From: Methylotenera sp.
GTDB lineage: Bacteria > Pseudomonadota > Gammaproteobacteria > Burkholderiales > Methylophilaceae
NCBI GenBank assembly: GCA_013141495.1
Contig: JABFQV010000014.1
Span: 1 to 38,723, forward strand
DNA: 38,723 bases
Direction of reading: 5' to 3'
Every line of letters begins with the position of its first letter. Positions within the stretch are counted from its first letter, which is position 1. The notes under the pieces were generated by a model, which had not been told where the DNA came from, searched no databases, and worked only from the letters and a program-made list of their open reading frames with translations. The translations under genes were made by a program, and so were the position numbers. Below are positions 19,212 to 28,272 of this stretch, piece after piece.

Positions 19212-20414
19212 ATGAACTCAAACAAAGAATCATTACCATTACTCGGCGGCTTAACGCCAACTCAATTTCTACAAGAATACTGGCAGAAAAAACCGCTGCT
19301 GATTAAAAATGCTATTCCAAATTTCACAGGATTACTAAGCCCTGATGAGCTTGCAGGCTTGGCTTGCGAGGATGACGTGCAATCACGGATTGTAGAATAT
19401 AAAAAGGGAAGATGGCATACCAGCCATGGCCCTTTTTCTGACACGGATTTTTCAAAACTGCCGGAGCAGCCAACTAAAGATCACAATTGGACCTTGCTAG
19501 TACAAAGCGTGAACCATTATCTACCAGAAGCAGCAGCGCTATTGCAACAGTTCGATTTCATTCCACATGCGCGACTTGATGACCTAATGGTTAGTTACGC
19601 GCCTGATGGCGGCGGCGTTGGCCCGCATTTTGATAGTTATGATGTGTTTCTATTGCAAGGCCAAGGCAAGCGCTTGTGGCGGATTAGCGAACAAACTGAT
19701 TTGAGCTTGATTGAGGGTGCGCCTTTACGCATTTTGCAAAACTTTTATACATCGCAAGAATGGCTACTAGAAGCGGGAGATATGCTGTATTTACCGCCGC
19801 ACCTTGCACATTGGGGCATTGCGGTTTCTGATGGCGCTACAGACTGTATGACGTATTCAATTGGGTTTCGTGCGCCAAAAAATCAGGAGCTAGCCACTGA
19901 ATTTTTAGGATTTATGCAGGATAGATTAAATCAGGATCAATTAGTTTTAGATGGCATCTACCAAGATAATGATTTAACTTTACAAAGTCACCCGGCTGAA
20001 ATTAGTAGCGCCATGATTAGTAAAGTGAGTGCGATTTTACAAAAAATCCAATGGTCAGAGCGTGATGTGGCGCAATTTTTAGGCACTTATCTTTCAGATC
20101 CAAAAGCAGACGTAGTATTTGAACCCAACAAAAAGATCTCCATGCGCACCTTTAGTGAAAAACTGGCAAAGCTAGGCATTGCCTTGGACTTAAAAAGCCA
20201 AATGCTATTTGAAGCCAACTGTTTTTATTTAAATGGCGAGGTCGCTACATTGACGGGAGGTTCTGCGGTAGTGCTCAAGAAACTCGCGGATAATAGACAC
20301 CTTAAGCCAGTTGATATAAGCTCTGGCAACCATCTGCGCCAAGAGGTTGATACCGAATTACTACAACAGCTTCATGATTGGTATATTGCAGGTTATTTAC
20401 ATTTTGAGGGGTAA
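19212..20414 (+). CDS. roxA: Cupin/JmjC-type ribosomal protein uL16 arginine hydroxylase-like (YcfD/RoxA)
   Basis: Likely Fe(II)/2-oxoglutarate oxygenase that hydroxylates an arginine of ribosomal protein L16. 400 residues from ATG 19212 (MNSNKESLPLLGGLTPTQFL); the frame is open upstream but the extra segment is Tyr/Pro/His-rich non-conserved sequence. The N-terminal motif FLQEYWQKKPLLIKNAIPNF is family-typical. Iron ligands are in GGGVGPHFDSYDVFLLQ (HxD) and LPPHLAHWGIA (distal His), and the 2-oxoglutarate region is QGKRLWRI. A winged-helix C-terminal domain (about 280-400) supports dimerisation in relatives. The following gene starts 13 nt downstream. Confidence 0.88.
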   Translation: MNSNKESLPLLGGLTPTQFLQEYWQKKPLLIKNAIPNFTGLLSPDELAGLACEDDVQSRIVEYKKGRWHTSHGPFSDTDFSKLPEQPTKDHNWTLLVQSVNHYLPEAAALLQQFDFIPHARLDDLMVSYAPDGGGVGPHFDSYDVFLLQGQGKRLWRISEQTDLSLIEGAPLRILQNFYTSQEWLLEAGDMLYLPPHLAHWGIAVSDGATDCMTYSIGFRAPKNQELATEFLGFMQDRLNQDQLVLDGIYQDNDLTLQSHPAEISSAMISKVSAILQKIQWSERDVAQFLGTYLSDPKADVVFEPNKKISMRTFSEKLAKLGIALDLKSQMLFEANCFYLNGEVATLTGGSAVVLKKLADNRHLKPVDISSGNHLRQEVDTELLQQLHDWYIAGYLHFEG

Positions 20415-20427
20415 ATCTCACGTTACC

Positions 20428-20922
20428 ATGAATAATATTACACTTCTCCCTAACCAAATTATTGATAGTGAGCAGCTTTACAGTGAGGCAATCAATATCA
20501 TTTTGGCTAATGCTCAACGTGAGCTTTTAATTTTCGATCAGGATTTAAGCCGTGGCGGCTTTGCCAGCGTTGAAAAATACGACTTAATTCAGCAGTTTTT
20601 AAGTCGAAATCTCACCAGCCAACTCACGATAATTTTGCAACAAACCAATTTTTTTACTGAGAAATGTCCACGCCTATTTAGCTTACTCAACGATTATGGT
20701 CATAAAATGAGTGTGTACGTGACTAATCAATCAGTTAAGCATGCCAAAGATTGCTTTATTTTAGCGGATGGTCAGCATTATATTAAGCGCATTCATATTG
20801 ACCAAGCGCGCTTTAAATATGCTCTCAATGATGCCGCCAGCACAATTTTACTTAACACTAGATTTAAAGAACTGAAGGAAGCCGTTCAAGACGTGGTTTC
20901 AGTAACTCAACTTGGACTATAA
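20428..20922 (+). CDS. Unrecognised small soluble protein (possibly DUF7931/PLD-like)
   Basis: A 164-residue protein whose identity I cannot confirm. The start is ATG 20428 (MNNITLLPNQ), 13 nt after the roxA stop; the frame stays open upstream inside roxA, but that is only a shadow. It has no signal peptide or membrane segment. Features: NIILANAQRELLIFDQDLS near the N-terminus, then SQLTIILQQTNFFTEKCPRL and KDCFILADGQHYIKRIH. The alternation of hydrophobic strands with ...D-x-S and C-F-I-L-A-D resembles PLD-like or DUF7931 folds, but no HKD motif is visible. Its position immediately after roxA suggests co-expression. Confidence 0.7.
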   Translation: MNNITLLPNQIIDSEQLYSEAINIILANAQRELLIFDQDLSRGGFASVEKYDLIQQFLSRNLTSQLTIILQQTNFFTEKCPRLFSLLNDYGHKMSVYVTNQSVKHAKDCFILADGQHYIKRIHIDQARFKYALNDAASTILLNTRFKELKEAVQDVVSVTQLGL

Positions 20923-21340
20923 ACCTAGGCTATAAATCACATACTGTCATTTTTGTATCAATACTTTTTTTACATTGATTTCTCATGTGGGATGCTGCGT
21001 GAATTCAAAACGCTTACCTTACAACATCGGTATTACTGAGTGTGATTTACAGAATTATGCAACACAGAAAAATAAAATGGTTCGTGCTATTTTAAGCGTG
21101 TGAAATTATAGGCCATAGTTTAATAAGTGATTTGAAATTTGTACTTGGTAATTAAATTTGAGAAATTTATGCAGGATAGATGAACTTTTTTATAAATAAT
21201 GTAGCAACTTACTAAAATTACTGGATTTTTTTAAAATAGCTGGTAGAATTTGCGCCACTCGGTAAAGCTAACAATGTAAAAGTTTTAAGCCGTTATCGAA
21301 AAAAAAATCTCAACTAGTTATAACTCTTAAGGATATTAAA
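20923..21340. other. AT-rich intergenic region, 418 bp
   Basis: No ORF above about 15 codons, no tRNA and no clear hairpin. It holds the upstream control region of the small lipoprotein gene: a TAGAAT -10-like element about 95 nt before the ATG, with several A/T tracts, and an AAGGATATTAAA ribosome-binding region directly before the start. A non-coding RNA cannot be excluded by eye. Confidence 0.5.
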
Positions 21341-21559
21341 ATGTCACGTTCTATTTTACTTGCTGCATTGTTAGCTCTTGCTGTTACCGCTTGTGGTGAA
21401 AAAGCTGCTGAAGAAGCTCCTGCTGTTGAAGCTCCTGCTGTTGAAGCACCAGTTGAAGCTGCACCTGCTGAAGCTGCACCTGCTGAAGCTGCACCTGCTG
21501 CTGAAGCTGCACCTGCTGAAGCTGCACCAGTTGAAGCTGCACCTGCTGCTGCTCAATAG
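21341..21559 (+). CDS. Small Ala/Pro/Glu repeat lipoprotein
   Basis: A 72-residue predicted lipoprotein. A Sec/SPII signal ends in lipobox LAVTAC (Cys18). After a short GEKAAEEAP linker the whole mature chain consists of EAP(A/V) and EAAPA units. The DNA shows matching 15-bp tandem units of the GCTGAAGCTGCACCT type. It is acidic and likely extended, as a cell-envelope spacer or low-complexity lipoprotein. No domain or enzymatic residue is visible. A ribosome-binding AAGGA lies upstream and a strong terminator downstream, indicating a monocistronic, probably well-expressed gene. Similar short EAP-repeat lipoproteins are seen in betaproteobacteria; function unknown. Confidence 0.75.
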   Translation: MSRSILLAALLALAVTACGEKAAEEAPAVEAPAVEAPVEAAPAEAAPAEAAPAAEAAPAEAAPVEAAPAAAQ

Positions 21560-21577
21560 TTTTAGTTAGCATAAGAA

Positions 21578-21610
21578 TAAAAAAGCCGACTAAAAGTCGG
21601 CTTTTTTATT
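21578..21610 (+). terminator. Strong bidirectional rho-independent terminator
   Basis: AAAAAAGCCGACTAAAAGTC followed by GGCTTTTTTATT. A 6-bp GC stem GCCGAC/GTCGGC is extended by A-T pairs and flanked by A- and T-runs on both sides. It ends the lipoprotein transcript on the plus strand and, in the opposite direction, lies 47-56 nt beyond the walJ-like stop on the minus strand. Confidence 0.9.
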
Positions 21611-21656
21611 TGTGAAATCGATAAATTGATACTTTTTAGTGATTAACAGTCACAAA

Positions 21657-22430
21657 TTAAACAACCGTTCTCCAGTTAAACCCTTGTAGCTGATCTGCCA
21701 CACCCACCCAATCGGGCTCGCAACCTAACACTTTAGCCAAGGCTGACTTTGCCAATAAAGGCGTGTTGTTTTTGGCACTTAAATGCGCCGCCACAATATG
21801 CTGCAACTTACTGTTATCTAGCTTTGATAGTAAATTGGCAGCATCAAGATTTTCCAAGTGGCCTAAATCGCCTCCAACTCGTTTTTTTAATGTCCATCCA
21901 TAAGGACCATTTTGCAACATATTCGCATCATGGTTACATTCCAGCATCAATGCATTACAACCATTTAATTGGTCTTCAATATGCGGAGTGCCACGCCCTA
22001 CATCGGTGAGAACTCCTAACTTTAGGTTGCCCTCAGTAAAAACACATTGAATTGGCTCCCGTGCATCATGTGGCACTGGGTAAGGCTGAACTTCAATATC
22101 GGCAATCGCAACCGCTGTGTGGCTATCGATCACATTGAGCTGCAAATCATGTTGATTCGGCATGTAGCGCGTAACCATTTTAAGTGTGCCATAGGTAAGC
22201 CACACTGGAATTTGATATTTGGCTGCCAGCTTAAACGCGCCACCTGCGTGATCATCGTGCTCATGTGTGATCACAATGCCGGTTATGTCATCAGGGATAA
22301 GGTTTAACCGCGCCAACCTAGAGGTAGTTTCTTTAACACTAAAGCCACAATCCAGCATCAACCGCGTTTGCTTGACTTCAACCACCAGCGCATTGCCAGC
22401 ACTACCGCTACCTAGTGAGGCAAAACGCAT
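21657..22430 (-). CDS. MBL-fold metallo-hydrolase (WalJ/YycJ-like)
   Basis: A 257-residue single-domain metallo-beta-lactamase-fold hydrolase. N-terminal MRFASLGSGSAGNALVVEV is the classic YycJ/WalJ opening. The metal site includes HEHDDHAGG (about 56-64) and a later Asp in GVLTDVGRGTPHI and LECNHD. The C-terminal His is in HIVAAHLSAKNNTP. YycJ-type enzymes act on nucleic acid or cyclic phosphodiester substrates; this gene has no two-component system beside it, so the name is only by family. The MITE-like element at 22440-22590 lies directly upstream of its start. Confidence 0.85.
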   Translation of the reverse strand: MRFASLGSGSAGNALVVEVKQTRLMLDCGFSVKETTSRLARLNLIPDDITGIVITHEHDDHAGGAFKLAAKYQIPVWLTYGTLKMVTRYMPNQHDLQLNVIDSHTAVAIADIEVQPYPVPHDAREPIQCVFTEGNLKLGVLTDVGRGTPHIEDQLNGCNALMLECNHDANMLQNGPYGWTLKKRVGGDLGHLENLDAANLLSKLDNSKLQHIVAAHLSAKNNTPLLAKSALAKVLGCEPDWVGVADQLQGFNWRTVV

Positions 22431-22439
22431 GTTTTTAAC

Positions 22440-22590
22440 TTAAGGAAGCACTGATTAAATGGCTGCACGGCTAAATTGCTGCGTTGCACGGTACTCGTAA
22501 CCTCGCTGTACAGGACGTACTATCTCGGCTTCTGCGTTCCGTGCGCCTTGCACTTTATCCCGCTCGCTCATTTAATCAGTGCTTCCTTAA
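22440..22590. mobile_element. MITE-like palindromic element with 22-bp perfect terminal inverted repeats
   Basis: The termini are perfect 22-bp inverted copies (AAGGAAGCACTGATTAAATG core). The 107-bp interior has an imperfect dyad around GTACAGGACGTAC and repeats of CGTTGCACGGTACTCG and CTGCGTTCCGTGCG. On the minus strand the interior forms one uninterrupted 38-codon frame, ATG in one terminus to TAA in the other (start 22571, end 22455). It is inserted between bamC and the walJ-like gene. No transposase is present. The terminal TTAA on each side could be a target duplication or part of the repeat. Confidence 0.75.
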
Positions 22591-22607
22591 CAATAACATT
22601 AAATCTT

Positions 22608-23927
22608 TTATCTTAATTGCTCATACATTAACGCAATAATGCGATTAGCCGTAGTGGTACGAACACGCGCGCCTTCATTATCGACTACAGTTACAACGGC
22701 ATTACCTTGATCCCCATCAGCTACTTTTACGCGATACTGCTTCTCAGGGTTCACTTTTTGCTTATCATCACTACCCCAAAACTTCAGGCTATCCATGATG
22801 CTCTTTTCTTCTTTTTTAGCGATTGTTTCTGGTTCTTTTTTATCATCATCACCCCAGAACTTTAAAGACTCCATTAGGCCTTTCTTTTTCTTAGGGCTAT
22901 CATCGATATCAACATCAGCATAACGCACAAAAAATACGCCATTAGATCGATCTTTGTCTTCAATCACAAAACCAATTCTATCCAATGCCAAACCAACGCG
23001 ACGCCATGCACGATCAAACGAATCACTCAATAGGAGCCTCGCACTGCCATCAGCCTCTTTTACCACCGTTGCGTGCTTGGTATTGACAGCATCGGCTACT
23101 ATCGCTTTGGATTTTTGCTCTTCAACACCTAGCTTCACCATTAATCGACGTAACAACTCTGCATCCAGCTCTGCGTCAGCAGGCTCTAAATTTGTAGCAG
23201 TTTTGTCTTCTAGTTTATAACCTGTATCAACTTTACCAAGCTGTGTTGTCACTACATTTTTTCCGTCATCAGGCGCGCCTGACACCGAACGGTGCGTCAT
23301 ATAAATCTCGGTAGTATTGAGTTCTGCACCATGATCTAAACGCGTGCGGAATTTTTTCTTATCAGCAAAGCCGGACAGTTTATCTAGCCATTTGTCGAAT
23401 TTATCGCCTAAATTACGAGCGTCATCTTTTTTTATTGCGTCAGAATCAATCCACTCGGTTTCCATCACACCAATTTGTGGGTTTTCTACCCGAACAGCAA
23501 ACCCCATGTCCAACCAAAACTCACGGATGACTGGCCATATTTTTTCAGCGGGCGCATTCACCACCAGCCAACGTTGTGCACCTGATTTTTCTAGACGTAC
23601 ACCTTCTGGACTTACCAGCACTTTTTCGACACCCGTATCTGACTCACCCTGCGCTTGGTTATACGTTGAATAGCTTGTACTACCTGGAACTGAATAAGCA
23701 TCACTCACCGGGCTTGTGGTTAAATCGGGCGGCACCTCTAGCGGACGAGATCTGCCGGCAGCTTTGTAATCCGACTTATTATCAATAAAAGGGATAGAGT
23801 CGCAAGCTGTTAAGCTCGCTAACAACAATAAAGATACGATTAGGGCAGGCGCCTTATATTTGGCAGCCTTCAAATGTTTAGTGCTGTTAAAAGTGTCATT
23901 TGCTGACGTGATGTTGACTTGTTTCAT
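22608..23927 (-). CDS. bamC: Outer membrane protein assembly factor BamC (lipoprotein)
   Basis: Subunit of the BAM complex that inserts outer-membrane beta-barrels. 439 residues, longer than E. coli BamC (344). The lipobox LASLTAC places the acylated Cys at 42. The long N-terminus is supported by a good AGAGG site 6 nt before the ATG. Following residues SRPLEVPPDLT are the BamC-specific unstructured region that contacts BamD. Helix-grip domains lie at about 110-205 and 290-439. An insert at about 347-397 inside the second carries two copies of a 26-residue unit, MESLKFWGDDDK and MDSLKFWGSDDK. Downstream of dapA, as in E. coli. Confidence 0.93.
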   Translation of the reverse strand: MKQVNITSANDTFNSTKHLKAAKYKAPALIVSLLLLASLTACDSIPFIDNKSDYKAAGRSRPLEVPPDLTTSPVSDAYSVPGSTSYSTYNQAQGESDTGVEKVLVSPEGVRLEKSGAQRWLVVNAPAEKIWPVIREFWLDMGFAVRVENPQIGVMETEWIDSDAIKKDDARNLGDKFDKWLDKLSGFADKKKFRTRLDHGAELNTTEIYMTHRSVSGAPDDGKNVVTTQLGKVDTGYKLEDKTATNLEPADAELDAELLRRLMVKLGVEEQKSKAIVADAVNTKHATVVKEADGSARLLLSDSFDRAWRRVGLALDRIGFVIEDKDRSNGVFFVRYADVDIDDSPKKKKGLMESLKFWGDDDKKEPETIAKKEEKSIMDSLKFWGSDDKQKVNPEKQYRVKVADGDQGNAVVTVVDNEGARVRTTTANRIIALMYEQLR

Positions 23928-23997
23928 TCAAACCTCTTTATTTAGTCGAATACTTCATTTTATTGATGAATCATTCGGGTTAAGACTGCTAAATTTT

Positions 23998-24873
23998 CTA
24001 TAAAATTTCTGCAGGTACGCAGGCGTTTCTCAAAGCCTCATGATACTGCGCAGATAAGCTCATCATAGGTAAACGAATACCTGTTTTAATTAAACCCATT
24101 TCTGCCAACACCCACTTCACCGGGATCGGATTGGCTTCAATAAATAATTTTTGATGCAAGGCAAACAATTTAGCATTGATTGCACGCGCCGCCATCACGT
24201 CACCAGCAATAGCTAAGGCACACATTTCATGCATAAGTTTTGGTGCTACATTTGCAGTCACCGAAATAACGCCTTTACCTCCGAGCAGCATTAATGCCAT
24301 TGCGGTAGCATCATCACCACCATAAACTGCAAAGTCTTGTGGTGCGCGCAATAGTAAATCTGTCCCGCGCTCTATACCCCCAGTTGCATCTTTAATGCCG
24401 ACTATATTAGGGTGTGCCGCCAGGCGCAAGACGGTATCGTTACTAATATCACAACCTGTGCGTCCGGGTACGTTATAAAGAATTTGCGGAATATTCACCG
24501 CATCAGCGACTGCTTTAAAATGTTGATACAAGCCTTCTTGCGTCGGTTTGTTGTAATAAGGCGCTACCAGCAAACAGGCATCCGCACCTAACTCTTTAGC
24601 TTTTTGCGTAAGGTTAATGGCTTCTTTTGTAGAATTTGCACCTGTACCAGCAATCACCGGAACACGTCCATTCACTCGGCTCACAGCAGTTTTTATCAGC
24701 AAACAATGTTCATCAAAATCTACGGTAGGCGACTCGCCAGTTGTCCCTACAATAACGATACCATCGGTGCCTTGATCTATATGAAAATCAATCAGCGCAT
24801 TTAAAGAAGGGATATCCAAGCGCCCATCTTCAAACATGGGCGTTACAATAGCCACTAAACTCCCTTGCATCAT
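23998..24873 (-). CDS. dapA: 4-hydroxy-tetrahydrodipicolinate synthase
   Basis: Condenses aspartate semialdehyde and pyruvate in lysine/diaminopimelate biosynthesis. 291 residues, one TIM barrel. The Schiff-base lysine is K161 in VGIKDATG. Tyr133 is in [10 protein letters not shown], and [11 protein letters not shown] covers the Thr pair of the catalytic triad. The standard [13 protein letters not shown]-terminus fits the ATG at 24873, with AGG upstream. It is followed by bamC 70 nt later on the same strand, a conserved pairing. Confidence 0.96.
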   Translation of the reverse strand: MMQGSLVAIVTPMFEDGRLDIPSLNALIDFHIDQGTDGIVIVGTTGESPTVDFDEHCLLIKTAVSRVNGRVPVIAGTGANSTKEAINLTQKAKELGADACLLVAPYYNKPTQEGLYQHFKAVADAVNIPQILYNVPGRTGCDISNDTVLRLAAHPNIVGIKDATGGIERGTDLLLRAPQDFAVYGGDDATAMALMLLGGKGVISVTANVAPKLMHEMCALAIAGDVMAARAINAKLFALHQKLFIEANPIPVKWVLAEMGLIKTGIRLPMMSLSAQYHEALRNACVPAEIL

Positions 24874-25089
24874 AGTAAACCTAACAAATTCATAATGTTA
24901 TATTTTAACTTAAAAGCTTACTAAATAAACACTCCCAAATACGTAAACTTGAGCCTAATGTGTTGATATTCTATAAAATTACAAAAATAATGCGGCTACC
25001 CTACGGGCGCTAAACATAATCAATATATTCAGTATGCCTTAAAACTTTTTATACGTATTTTTACTCGAATAAGACGGGCTCAAACCCTG

Positions 25090-25095
25090 TATAAT
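25090..25095 (+). promoter_or_regulatory. Possible -10 element upstream of rnfA
   Basis: TATAAT, a perfect -10 match, lies 39 nt upstream of the rnfA ATG. The -35 region at the expected spacing (AATAAG-like) is poor, so this is a tentative sigma70 site. Confidence 0.35.
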
Positions 25096-25133
25096 TTACT
25101 ACTTGTTGGCTAATTTACGGCAATCATTTCAAT

Positions 25134-25727
25134 ATGACTTTTAACTTGCATCATTACATTATGATTTTAATCGGCACTGTACTGGTTAATAACATTGTGC
25201 TGGTGAAAATTTTAGGGCTATGCCCGTTTATGGGGGTTTCTAAAAAACTAGAAGCCTCTATTGCTATGGCGGGTGCTACCGCTTTTGTGCTCAGCATCGG
25301 CTCTATGACTAGCTGGGGCATCAATCATTATCTGCTTGAGCCTAACGGTTTATTCTACTTACGCACCCTTTCATTTATTGTCATCATTGCCGGCGTTGTA
25401 CAATTTACTGAAATGGTGATGGAGAAAAACTTCCCCGCCCTTTATCAAGGGCTTGGTATTTTTTTGCCCCTCATCACCACCAACTGCGCTGTGTTGGGCA
25501 TTCCGCTTCTTAATGCACAATCTAGCCATAGCTTCTTAGAGTCGTTGTTCTTCGGTCTAGGTGGCGCGCTTGGTTTTTCACTGGTATTGATTTTATTTGC
25601 CTCTATGCGCGAAAGGCTGGAAGCCGCCGATGTTCCTGTCGTGTTTAAAGGTTCGGCAATCGCCATGGTGACCGCAGCACTCATGAGTTTAGCTTTTATG
25701 GGTTTTGCCGGTCTTGATAAATACTAG
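25134..25727 (+). CDS. rnfA: Rnf/Rsx electron transport complex subunit RnfA
   Basis: Integral membrane subunit (197 residues, six helices) of the RnfABCDGE complex, which couples electron transfer between NADH and ferredoxin-like acceptors to ion transport. Family motifs: [21 protein letters not shown] (about 18-38), [14 protein letters not shown], with the conserved Cys that contributes to the RnfA/E intramembrane iron-sulfur cluster, and a C-terminal [13 protein letters not shown]. First gene of the operon; rnfB begins 27 nt later. Confidence 0.97.
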   Translation: MTFNLHHYIMILIGTVLVNNIVLVKILGLCPFMGVSKKLEASIAMAGATAFVLSIGSMTSWGINHYLLEPNGLFYLRTLSFIVIIAGVVQFTEMVMEKNFPALYQGLGIFLPLITTNCAVLGIPLLNAQSSHSFLESLFFGLGGALGFSLVLILFASMRERLEAADVPVVFKGSAIAMVTAALMSLAFMGFAGLDKY

Positions 25728-25754
25728 CCGCCTTAAAGTTCAAATAATAACGCT

Positions 25755-26330
25755 ATGCTATTAACTTCACTTTACATCATGCTCGGACTTGCCTTTGTTT
25801 TGGGTATTTTACTGGGCATTGCCGCATTATTATTTAAAGTCGAGGGCGACCCGTTGGTGGCACGCATCGATGCAATTTTACCGCAAACGCAGTGTGGCCA
25901 ATGCGGCTATCCGGGCTGCAAACCTTATGCAACAGCCATTGCAGCAGGTGAGGCAGACATCAACCAATGCCCGCCAGGTGGCGATGCCGGCGTGCACGCA
26001 TTGGCAGATTTGCTTGGTGTGGAATACAAGCCCCTTAACGCCGAGCATGGTGCACCCAAACCAAAGTCTGTAGCATTTATTGATGAAGCAACGTGCATTG
26101 GTTGCACTTTATGCATACAAGCTTGCCCAGTGGATGCGATTTTGGGTGCGGCAAAACACATGCATACTATTATCGCCTCTGAATGCACAGGTTGCGAGCT
26201 TTGCATTGCTCCTTGCCCGGTAGATTGCATTACCATGCAGCCTGTGGCTGAAACGCCGGACAACTGGAAGTGGAAATACCCGGTTTTTTCCATTAAAGTC
26301 ATATCAACCAATGAGAGTCGCACGGCATGA
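25755..26330 (+). CDS. rnfB: Rnf complex iron-sulfur subunit RnfB
   Basis: Membrane-anchored ferredoxin-like subunit of Rnf, 191 residues. One N-terminal transmembrane helix (about 3-25) is followed by a Fe-S domain with [17 protein letters not shown] and a fourth Cys in NQCPPGG. Two classical 4Fe-4S ferredoxin motifs come next, [16 protein letters not shown] and [16 protein letters not shown]. Its stop overlaps the rnfC start by four bases, indicating translational coupling. Confidence 0.97.
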   Translation: MLLTSLYIMLGLAFVLGILLGIAALLFKVEGDPLVARIDAILPQTQCGQCGYPGCKPYATAIAAGEADINQCPPGGDAGVHALADLLGVEYKPLNAEHGAPKPKSVAFIDEATCIGCTLCIQACPVDAILGAAKHMHTIIASECTGCELCIAPCPVDCITMQPVAETPDNWKWKYPVFSIKVISTNESRTA

Positions 26331-28261
26331 TAACGTCAATTGTTCAATTTGCCAGCAAGCTGATACGCGGCAATGACGTAGCATTGCCGCTACCGCTGGC
26401 CGATATGCATAAATTTAATGGTGGCGTGCATCCTGCAGGGCATAAAGAAGACTCTACAACGCGCCCTATCGGCAAGCTTGCCATCCCCGAAAAGCTTATC
26501 CTACCGCTACGCCAGCACGTGGGTTATATTCCAAAAATTAAAGTGCAGGTAGGTGACTACGTACTAAAAGGCCAAATGCTGGCTGAGGCTGAAGGCAACG
26601 TGTCTGCGGCAATTCACGCGCCAACTTCAGGCACGGTAACCGCCATTGGTAAAGAAGTGATTCCACACCCTTCTGGTCTGCCAGATATGTGCATCACCTT
26701 AACGCCCGATGGTAAAGATACATGGGGCGCATTACAGCCCTTAGATTGGCGCAATACTGCCAAAAGGGAGCTGGTCGCCAGTTTACGTTTGTCTGGTATC
26801 GTGGGTTTAGGTGGTGCGACTTTCCCTACGCATATTAAAATAGGTGCAGATGGAAAGTCTCACATTCACACCTTGGTAATTAACGCCGCAGAGTGCGAGC
26901 CTTATATTACCTGCGATGACATGCTCATGCGTGAGCGTGCCGATGAAATTGTGAAGGGCATGGAAATCGTACAGCATTTGCTCGGCGCAGAAGCCTGCAT
27001 TGTTGGTATTGAAGACAATAAGCCCGAAGCCACCATTGCCATGCGTGATGCCTGCAAAACGATTGCTAACGCCTCGGTAAAAGTAGTGCCCACGCTCTAT
27101 CCTAGCGGAGATGCGCGCCACCTGATTCATTTACTGTTAGGTACGGAAATTCCACACAATCAACGCTCAACCGACGTTGGCATCCAGGTGTTTAATGTGG
27201 CCACCGTACTGGCGATTTATCGTTACTTTAGCTTTGGCGAACCAGCCGTTAACCGTATCGTCACCATGACGGGCAATGTTGCGTCACCTCAAAATTTTGA
27301 AGTGTTATTTGGCACGCCGCTACCATCACTAATAGCCGCTGCCGGCGGAGCAAAAACCAACACCACGCATTTTATTATGGGCGGGCCGATGATGGGGTTT
27401 GATTTACCCAGCGGTGAGGTGCCTATCACCAAAGCGGCTAATTGCATTATTGCAGCCAGCCCAGACTTATTTCCACCACCACCGCCCGCCATGCCTTGCA
27501 TACGTTGTGCACGCTGCGCTGATGCGTGTCCGGTAAGCCTGCAACCACAAGAGCTTTACTGGTTTGCAAAATCAGATAACTTTGAAAAAGCGCGCGATTA
27601 CAATTTATTTGATTGTATTGAATGCGGTTGTTGCACCTATGTATGCCCAAGTAACATCCCGCTGGTGCAGTATTATCGCTATGCTAAAAGCGAAATTATT
27701 GCAGCAGATATGGCTAAAGAGGCGGCTGACCTGGCGCGCGAGCGTAATGATTTTAGATTGGCGCGTATTGAACGCGAAAAGTTAGAGCGGGCGCAAAAAC
27801 ATGCGGAACGTGCTGCCAGCGCAAAAGCCGGAGACAAAAAAACTGAAACTACCAAACCTGAGACCAGTAGCTCAGAGATTGAGAATCCGGCAACGACTTC
27901 ATCCGCAGATGATGCAAAAAAAGCCGCTATTGCCACCGCTGTTGAGCGGGCTAAAGCACAAAAACTCTTGGCCACAAATGTAGCAGACTCACCCGCCGAA
28001 AAAACCGTAACGGCTGAAACTGCTAAAACATCAGAAGATGAAGCGATAGCATTAAAAGCCAAGCAAGATAAGCAAGCGATTATTGCCGCCGCTATTGAAC
28101 GCGCCAAAGCGCAAAAACTAGCCGCGGCACAGGCTGGTGTTGCGCCAAAAAACATTGAAAATGTGAGCGTAGCCGTGCAGGCGGAAATCAATGAAACTGA
28201 TGCTATTCGCGAAAAAGCCAAACAAATGATAGCTGCTAAAGCGGCAGACGAAACACTTTGA
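26327..28261 (+). CDS. rnfC: Rnf complex subunit RnfC
   Basis: NADH-binding peripheral subunit of Rnf, 644 residues. The N-terminal sandwich-hybrid domain includes [31 protein letters not shown] (about 164-175) belongs to the NADH/FMN region. Two 4Fe-4S motifs follow, [15 protein letters not shown] and [16 protein letters not shown], preceded by a PPPPPAMP stretch. The final 160 residues are a charged, helical Ala/Lys/Glu tail with repeats of the ERAKAQKL type, also found in E. coli RsxC and variable between species. The start codon overlaps the end of rnfB. Confidence 0.96.
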   Translation: MITSIVQFASKLIRGNDVALPLPLADMHKFNGGVHPAGHKEDSTTRPIGKLAIPEKLILPLRQHVGYIPKIKVQVGDYVLKGQMLAEAEGNVSAAIHAPTSGTVTAIGKEVIPHPSGLPDMCITLTPDGKDTWGALQPLDWRNTAKRELVASLRLSGIVGLGGATFPTHIKIGADGKSHIHTLVINAAECEPYITCDDMLMRERADEIVKGMEIVQHLLGAEACIVGIEDNKPEATIAMRDACKTIANASVKVVPTLYPSGDARHLIHLLLGTEIPHNQRSTDVGIQVFNVATVLAIYRYFSFGEPAVNRIVTMTGNVASPQNFEVLFGTPLPSLIAAAGGAKTNTTHFIMGGPMMGFDLPSGEVPITKAANCIIAASPDLFPPPPPAMPCIRCARCADACPVSLQPQELYWFAKSDNFEKARDYNLFDCIECGCCTYVCPSNIPLVQYYRYAKSEIIAADMAKEAADLARERNDFRLARIEREKLERAQKHAERAASAKAGDKKTETTKPETSSSEIENPATTSSADDAKKAAIATAVERAKAQKLLATNVADSPAEKTVTAETAKTSEDEAIALKAKQDKQAIIAAAIERAKAQKLAAAQAGVAPKNIENVSVAVQAEINETDAIREKAKQMIAAKAADETL

Positions 28262-28272
28262 GGTAATAAAAC

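Noticed and set aside
20923-21340. Non-coding RNA in the 418-bp gap
   Set aside because: No tRNA or recognisable RNA fold and no terminator at either end; A/T-rich composition alone is not evidence.
21371-21572. Several overlapping frames in the lipoprotein repeat (Leu/Lys-, Gln/Leu- and Ser/Cys-rich)
   Set aside because: They are alternate-frame readings of the 15-bp tandem unit; only the frame with a signal peptide, lipobox and ribosome-binding site is credible.
27679-28221. 180-codon minus-strand frame antisense to the rnfC tail
   Set aside because: It mirrors the Ala/Lys/Glu repeat region of rnfC; Ala/Ser/Phe-rich translation is the expected shadow of that codon usage.
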